Of a DNA stretch of 64,000 nucleotides, positions 59,401 to 64,000 are shown piece after piece. This DNA comes from Isosphaeraceae bacterium EP7 (GTDB lineage Bacteria; Planctomycetota; Planctomycetia; Isosphaerales; Isosphaeraceae): NCBI GenBank assembly GCA_038400315.1, contig CP151667.1, positions 2,739,174 to 2,803,173 on the forward strand, written 5' to 3'. The position numbers and the translations under genes are program-made. Position 1 is the stretch's first letter. Each line of letters opens with the position of its first letter. The notes below the pieces were generated by a model. It did no database searches. It was not told the DNA's origin and saw only the letters and a list, made by a program, of their open reading frames with translations.

Positions 59401-62400
59401 GACACGGCCTCCGGGCGTGGGACGGCGCCCCTGAAGATCGACGACATTGACGGAGGCACATACGTGCTGCGGGCCTCGGGCGTGGATCAGTTCGACAACC
59501 CGATCGTGGCCGATCGCGTCGTCACCGTCTCGGGGAAGAAGGACGAGACGAAGCTGCGACTGATCGCCGATCGGACGCAATACAAGGTGGGAGAGAAGGC
59601 GTCGATCAACCTGCACTCGCGGTCCAAGGCCGGCACGGCGCTGCTTGCCTGGGAGGCCGATCGGGTCCTGCGTTACAAGGTCCAGACGATCGCCGAAGGG
59701 GACAACCCGCTGACCTGGGACGTGGACGGGGCCGAGTTCCCCAACTTCACGCTGACCGCCGCAAGGATGGTGGACACCCGGTTCGACGAGGCGCGGCTCG
59801 ACCTGAAGGTGGAGCGCGAGCTGGTCGTGCGGATCGAGCCGAAGCGGCCTTCGGCCAGGCCCGGCGAGGAAATCGAGGTCGAGGTGACGACCGTCGACCA
59901 GCTGGGCAAGCCGGTCGCCGCGGAGCTTTCCTTGGCGCTGGTCGACCGCGCCCTGTTGCGGCGGTTCCCCGACACGTCGTCGCCAATTAGCGAACATTTC
60001 TATAACCAGTCGCGCACCAATGCGTTTACCACCGCGGCCACCAATACATTCCGCGACGCCCCCCAGACCGTGCCCGTCCCCGAGGCGGTCGTCGAGGAGA
60101 TGGAATCGGCCGCGGCGCTCGCCGCCAACGAGGCCTCCAAGGCCGCCATCATCAACCGGGCCCAGTTGCAGGTGGCAGGCGACATGCCTGCCCCGGCGAT
60201 GGCTCCGATGATGGGCATGGGGATGGCGGGCAAAGGCGAAATGGGCGGTGGAATGGGCGGAATGATGGGCAGGATGGGAAAGAAATCGAAGGAGGGGTTG
60301 GTCTACGACAACTCGTCGTCATCGGTTGACAACATGTCGGCGTCGATTCCTGCCAACGGACTCCCGGTACTCGGGAGAAGAGCGGTGGAGATGGAAACCG
60401 CACTCGGGGAGAACGCCCCGGCGGAAGCAAGACAATTGTTCGCGCGGGATCAGAAGCTTGGGGTGGAGCCGCGACAGCAGTTCGTCGAGACCGCCTACTG
60501 GAATCCGGCCGTCGTCACCGATGCGAAGGGGAAGGCGACGCTCACGATCAAGGCGCCCGCGGCGCTGTCCGAATACCGCTTCACGGCGAAGGGGGTGACC
60601 GGGGCCGACACGCTCGTCGGCCAGACGACGGCCTCATTGGTGGTGCGCAAGGATGTGTTCGTCGACTTGAAAGTCCCCGCCACGCTCACGCAGGGGGACT
60701 CCCCCCGGTTCGTCGCGCAACTGCATCACAACGGCGTGAAGGGAAAGGCCTCTCTGATCCTCAAGGCCTATGCGGGCGACCGCGAGACGTCGTATCCACG
60801 CGAGATCGAGCTGACCGGCGACGGCGTCGAGGAGATCCTGTTCGAGGGATTCGAGGTCCCCGAGTCCGACCAGGTACGGCTGACCGCTTCGGTCAAGGTC
60901 GGGGACCAGGCCGATGAACTGACGGTCGAGGTCCCGGTCCGGCCGTGGGGGGTGCAGGCGATCGCGTCGGCGTCGGGCACGTCGTCGAACGACTCGACGG
61001 CCATCGTGGGCCTGCCCGAGGGGCGTGCGTACGAGAACGCCGAGATGCTGGTCGTGGTCTCGCCGACGGTGCAACGCATGCTCATCGAGCTTGCCATGCA
61101 GCGCGAATTCATGCCGATGCCGAGATTCGTCTCCGACCGGATCATGCCCCCGCCGTCGAACACGCTGGCCGACCGGGCGTCGGATCTGATCGGGGCCGCG
61201 GCGGTCCTGAAATACCTGAATGCGACGAAGGCGCAGGACGCCCCCGAGGCGGGCCGGTTGGTGGGCCGGATTCGCGGCCTGGTCGCCGAACTCATCACCG
61301 CGCAGAATGACGACGGCGGCTGGCCGTGGGTGGCCGGGCCCATCATCGAAGGCAAGGTTCGGCCCGGCGACCGGATGACCTCCGCCCATGTCACCCTGGC
61401 ACTCGCCGCCGCCAGCAAGCTGGGCCTGCTGAGCGACCCGGCGGCGTCCGAGCGTGCGACGACGTACCTGGCCCAGGAGATCGGCAAGGTCGAACCGGCC
61501 GACCACGAGGCCCGGGCGGCGATCTTGCACGCCCTCAGCGCGCACGGCAAGGCGACGTTCGAGGCCGCCAACAGCCTGAACCGCCTGCGGCAAGGCCTGC
61601 CCGACTCGGCGCTCGCGTATCTGGCCCTGACCCTGGTGAATCTCGACCGCGTGGCGCTGGCCGGCGAGATTCTGGACGTGCTCGGCACGCGGGCGAAGCA
61701 GGAGCAGGGGGCCCCCGGCGACAAGCCCCGGATCTTCTGGCCAGGCACCGTCGGCCGGGGCCACGCGGGCCCGACGGAGAGCACCGCCCTGGCCGCGCTC
61801 GCCTATGCCGCGGCCCGACCCGGCGCCGCACAACTGGAGGGGGCGGTCCGCTGGCTGGAGGCGCACCGGACGGGCTTCGGATGGCGTCCGGAGAAGGCCG
61901 AAGGGTTCGCGCTCGCGGCTCTCGCCGCCTATCACGGACGGGCCGCCGACTCCGAAGACCGGTATCGACTGGTCATCACCGTCAATGACGTCGAGGTCCA
62001 CCGCGCCGACGTCACCGGCGTCGCGACGGGAAAGGCCCTGCTCGTGCCGGCGAAGGCCATCAAGGCCGCGGGGAGCAACCGGGTCAGGTTCGACATCGAG
62101 GGACGAGGCACGTATGGATATTCGGTGACCTTGACCGGATTCACCCGCGACTTCGGCCCCGACCAGAATTCCCGCCAGCCCTTCTCCGTCGCCGAGCGTG
62201 TCTACACCCCCGCGGACCCCGAGTTCAACGGCCGGCCGATTGCCGCCGGCTTCGGGGTCGCGCTCAATGCGCAGGGATTCCGCAACACGGTGAGCCAGGT
62301 CGCCTCGGGGGGTCGCGCCAGGGTCCACATCGAGGCCAGGCGCAACCAGAACGGGGGAGTCGAGGCCTGGCGCCGCGACTTCCTGATCCTGGAAGACACG

Positions 62401-64000
62401 CTGCCCGCGGGCACCACCCTCATCGATGGATCGGTGAAGTCGTCGGCGCAGTCCCACACCTATGCCGATGGTTTGATCACGTTCTACTTCGGGCCCGACG
62501 ACTATCCGGGCACCATCGAATACGACATTGCCGGCTACCTGCCCGGCAAGTATCGGACCCTGCCCACGAAGATCAGGAGCGCCTACGAGCCGGGTCGCGT
62601 GCACCTGGGCAAGCCGGGCGAGATCACGGTGATCGCCCCCGGAGAGCCGACGACCGACCCGTACAGGCCGACTCCGGACGAGTTGTATGCCCGGGGCAAG
62701 GCCCTGTTCGACGAGGGGAAGATCGCCGAGTCGGCGGCCCCTCTGGAGGCCCTCTTCGCCGGGTACACGCTGCGGGATGACGTGGCCAGTGACGCCGCGA
62801 GGATGCTGCTCTCGGCCTCGGTGAAGGCGTACGACGCCCGCAAGGTCGTCCAGTATTTCGAGGTCCTCAAGGAGAAGGCCCCCGACCTGGTCATCCCGTT
62901 CGACGAGATCCTCGTCGTGGGGCGAGCCTATCGCGACATCAATGAACATGAGCGGGCTTACCTCGTCTGGCGGGCGATCGCCGAGGCGAGCTACCTGGAG
63001 GACGCACGCGTCGGAGAGGCGATCCGCCAGCGTGGTCGGACGCTCGAAGGCCTGGCGATGCTGATGGACCTCTGGCGCGAGTACCCCGACACCGCGTCGA
63101 TCCAGGGTGACTTCTTCGGCCTGTCGCAAGTGCTCGCCGACGCCGCCGGGCGTGCCCTGACCGAGCCGGCGCTACGCAAGGAGCTGGCGCAGGCCGGCGT
63201 GACCCGTTCGGAGCTGCTGCTCCAGGCGATCCGGATCACCCAGGTCTTCCTCGCGCTCTCGCCCGAGAACCCGATGGCTGACGAGGCGAGCCTGGGACTG
63301 GTCGGCGCCTTCCTCGACCTGGAAGATTTCGAGTCGGTGGTGAAGCTGACCGAGCGGTTCGCCAAGCTCTACCCCAAGAGCACCTTCCTGGACAGCTTCC
63401 AGTACAGCGAGGCCCTCGGCCGGTTCCAGCTCGGCCAGTATGACCGGGCCATCGCCGTGGCCGAGTCGATCAACGCGGCGACCTACAAGGATGCCGCGGG
63501 GGTCGACCAGCCGAGCCCCAACAAGTGGCAGGCGGTCTATATCCTGGGGCAGATTTACGACGCGAGGCGCCAGCCGGCCAGGGCGATCGAGTTCTACACG
63601 CAGGTCGCCGACAAGTTCAGCGACGCCGCCGAGGCGATCAACGGGTTCAAGCGCAAAGACCTGAAACTTCCCGAGGTCGTCGTGATCCGGCCGGCCGACG
63701 ACAAGGCCCCCGGCAAGCCGGGCGTCACGCTCGACTATCGCAACGTCGCCGAGGTCGAGCTGAAGGTCTATCCGGTCGACCTGATGCGGCTCTACCTGAC
63801 CAGGCGAAATCTGGACGGCATCGCCGGGGTCGACCTGGCGGGGATCAAGCCGCTGCACGAGGTGACCGTCAAGCTGGGCGACGGCGACGATTACGCCGAC
63901 AAATCACGGCGGATCGAGCTGCCGTTGACGAAAGAAGGTGCCTATCTGGTGATGGCACGCGGCGGCGAGCTGCACACCTCGGGCATCGTCCTGATCAGCC
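56413..64000 (+). CDS. Giant alpha-2-macroglobulin-like protein, 3'-truncated by the window edge
   Basis: An unbroken frame of 2,529 codons from GTG 56413 (GAGGAG ten bases upstream) to the window end, with no stop. A signal peptide (SFLSFAAGVLATSLMLGADA) is followed by TPR-like helical repeats (about 45-530). Macroglobulin (MG) beta domains come next (from about 557: TFTAYKLDAEAYFRKKHGL; TDRPAYRPGQSVELRGVV; RTVYLDGESFGLDV). A Met/Gly-rich segment sits at about 1258-1290. The A2M core (ETAYWNPAVVTDAKGKATL at about 1357) and a helical thioester-domain-like region (about 1547-1870) follow. The expected CxEQ thioester is absent, so covalent trapping is unlikely. A second TPR block (about 2090-2420) and a second first-MG-like domain (from about 2447, VELKVYPVDLMRLYL) close the visible part. 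Bacterial macroglobulins are periplasmic and often lipid-anchored; no lipobox here. Confidence 0.9.
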   Translation, partial: MARRIVGSFLSFAAGVLATSLMLGADAPAPNPAHRAIEPVAPVLPADVVAAMQEKRYEQAATSLVRMEGEAKAEDQAYFSLIRGIAQRLGGKKAEARGTLTKAIEGAPKGPWAAKLRFELATLEVAEGKFAAAEALAREEAQGLLAGDRKDRLAVVYENFAKTLLKPDDPITPADPESAYALLDQARQLARGDALRARLLLAKARASRQANNLPRAIADFQAYVSAKPAGADAAEARFELADAQLNAGQPLQARLAWADLARDLAGKTEAPLVELRARALLGIARTHGIPAPADDTQLNLGVAALRRFLAAAPAHPKAVRAAYDIGASYLSRGKTQEAYTAFLAFLKGDGYKAESDEARRELAALTPTATFQVGQVLQQQGKFADAIEAWKGYLAKFPDGPQSADAQRLILDTQLAIADDLARREAYDKARAAWTAFAAQNPLDPRVPSLLFRVGESFLPEKKPDAAVAAWEPLLSRFPDIEPAAHAQFEIARIREVDKGDPAAAVDLYRKISVSPWAQQAQARIAVMESRHLQVISPKAYRSGEAASLKVTTRNLETLTFTAYKLDAEAYFRKKHGLQRDIAGLDIGLVAPDAEWTVPVAGYGKFKTLEHDYPLPKLTLPGVYVVRVTDEKHLQATTLVLGSDLDAIVKTSRDQILVFAQDMKTGKGRAGARVLVSDGGAVILDAKAGPDGVLLSSWKEPRGPGSSLTYLVLDGPDAAGSGLSVPGEVAQGLSARAYLYTDRPAYRPGQSVELRGVVREVKDGQYENPAGIAYTLEVTDSRGRLLLSRPATLSAFGTFHERVALDESAPVGDYRVRISRPGRGDFSGGFRVDSYKLEKITLSIDLPKTVYIRGESVKAKAVASYQYGSPAAGRPIEVTLPDGRTVAGSTDAAGAFAVEFATDGFAEEQALRIVARLPQDDVAAAADVRLAVQGFRLSLETRRTVYLDGESFGLDVIAVDAQGKPAGRAVKVSVLKQVTRGSVVAEREISTASVTTDTASGRGTAPLKIDDIDGGTYVLRASGVDQFDNPIVADRVVTVSGKKDETKLRLIADRTQYKVGEKASINLHSRSKAGTALLAWEADRVLRYKVQTIAEGDNPLTWDVDGAEFPNFTLTAARMVDTRFDEARLDLKVERELVVRIEPKRPSARPGEEIEVEVTTVDQLGKPVAAELSLALVDRALLRRFPDTSSPISEHFYNQSRTNAFTTAATNTFRDAPQTVPVPEAVVEEMESAAALAANEASKAAIINRAQLQVAGDMPAPAMAPMMGMGMAGKGEMGGGMGGMMGRMGKKSKEGLVYDNSSSSVDNMSASIPANGLPVLGRRAVEMETALGENAPAEARQLFARDQKLGVEPRQQFVETAYWNPAVVTDAKGKATLTIKAPAALSEYRFTAKGVTGADTLVGQTTASLVVRKDVFVDLKVPATLTQGDSPRFVAQLHHNGVKGKASLILKAYAGDRETSYPREIELTGDGVEEILFEGFEVPESDQVRLTASVKVGDQADELTVEVPVRPWGVQAIASASGTSSNDSTAIVGLPEGRAYENAEMLVVVSPTVQRMLIELAMQREFMPMPRFVSDRIMPPPSNTLADRASDLIGAAAVLKYLNATKAQDAPEAGRLVGRIRGLVAELITAQNDDGGWPWVAGPIIEGKVRPGDRMTSAHVTLALAAASKLGLLSDPAASERATTYLAQEIGKVEPADHEARAAILHALSAHGKATFEAANSLNRLRQGLPDSALAYLALTLVNLDRVALAGEILDVLGTRAKQEQGAPGDKPRIFWPGTVGRGHAGPTESTALAALAYAAARPGAAQLEGAVRWLEAHRTGFGWRPEKAEGFALAALAAYHGRAADSEDRYRLVITVNDVEVHRADVTGVATGKALLVPAKAIKAAGSNRVRFDIEGRGTYGYSVTLTGFTRDFGPDQNSRQPFSVAERVYTPADPEFNGRPIAAGFGVALNAQGFRNTVSQVASGGRARVHIEARRNQNGGVEAWRRDFLILEDTLPAGTTLIDGSVKSSAQSHTYADGLITFYFGPDDYPGTIEYDIAGYLPGKYRTLPTKIRSAYEPGRVHLGKPGEITVIAPGEPTTDPYRPTPDELYARGKALFDEGKIAESAAPLEALFAGYTLRDDVASDAARMLLSASVKAYDARKVVQYFEVLKEKAPDLVIPFDEILVVGRAYRDINEHERAYLVWRAIAEASYLEDARVGEAIRQRGRTLEGLAMLMDLWREYPDTASIQGDFFGLSQVLADAAGRALTEPALRKELAQAGVTRSELLLQAIRITQVFLALSPENPMADEASLGLVGAFLDLEDFESVVKLTERFAKLYPKSTFLDSFQYSEALGRFQLGQYDRAIAVAESINAATYKDAAGVDQPSPNKWQAVYILGQIYDARRQPARAIEFYTQVADKFSDAAEAINGFKRKDLKLPEVVVIRPADDKAPGKPGVTLDYRNVAEVELKVYPVDLMRLYLTRRNLDGIAGVDLAGIKPLHEVTVKLGDGDDYADKSRRIELPLTKEGAYLVMARGGELHTSGIVLIS
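60184..60285 (+). repeat. Met/Gly-rich low-complexity segment in the macroglobulin-like protein
   Basis: Codes for about 34 residues with 13 Met and 10 Gly, for example MAPMMGMGMAGKGEMGGGMG followed by GMMGRMGKK. It sits between the MG domains and the A2M core, near where a bait region would be. Confidence 0.85.

Noticed and set aside
1-64000. tRNA, rRNA, insertion sequences, prophage or restriction genes
   Set aside because: No T-loop/anticodon-type pattern, transposase motif, terminal repeat with target duplication or phage protein was recognised on reading both strands.

Overview
The window is about 64 kb of GC-rich DNA (roughly two thirds G+C by eye), read here as a chromosomal segment of a planctomycete, probably of the Isosphaeraceae type. 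The evidence is the gene content: a DUF1559 pilin-like protein, an LEPR-XLL-type exported protein, an FG-GAP/ASPIC-UnbV protein, two BlaI/M56-peptidase pairs, a DUF3365-type haem protein and a giant alpha-2-macroglobulin-like protein. No tRNA, rRNA, CRISPR array, transposase or phage gene was recognised. The first gene is cut at its 5' end and the last at its 3' end.

Positions 1-18.4 kb carry ordinary, mostly single-gene units: an unknown protein, a haem-binding DUF3365-like protein, an FMN-type flavoprotein, a small lipoprotein, a three-PAS hybrid histidine kinase after a 0.9 kb non-coding gap, a BshB1-like deacetylase, a CrtI/CrtD-type FAD oxidoreductase, a Rieske ferredoxin, a tandem-GNAT acetyltransferase, a BlaI/M56 pair, RsgA, a CPBP protease and two tandemly duplicated membrane proteins with C-terminal J domains.

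Positions 18.4-39.8 kb are the highlight: one minus-strand run, transcribed from 39.8 kb down to 18.5 kb, in the order pfaD, pfaA-like, a fused pfaB/pfaC-like gene, oleA, oleB, oleC, oleD and a HAD hydrolase. The first three encode a complete set of polyunsaturated-fatty-acid-type (secondary lipid) synthase activities except the phosphopantetheinyl transferase. The next four encode the full head-to-head olefin pathway: OleA condenses two acyl chains, OleD reduces the 2-alkyl-3-ketoacid, OleC closes the beta-lactone, and OleB decarboxylates it to a cis-olefin. The last synthase gene and oleA overlap by ATGA, and oleA/oleB/oleC also overlap. The natural reading is one dedicated operon that makes a polyunsaturated long-chain hydrocarbon. 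OleA carries an inserted block of five 11-residue repeats, which looks like an added amphipathic lipid-contacting helix.

Positions 39.8-56.3 kb hold a small lipoprotein plus DUF1559 protein, an FG-GAP/ASPIC protein overlapping a DUF5009-like membrane acyltransferase, an RMD1/DUF155-like protein overlapping a metallophosphoesterase, HtpG, an LEPR-XLL-like protein and a second BlaI/M56 pair whose peptidase carries a long carboxypeptidase-regulatory-like tail. From 56.4 kb to the end runs an open, unfinished alpha-2-macroglobulin-like gene of more than 2,500 codons.

Convergent gene pairs in this window are repeatedly separated by perfect or near-perfect GC-rich hairpins with no U-tract, several of which contain the stop codons of both genes. 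All functional calls rest on motifs read by eye; no database search was possible.
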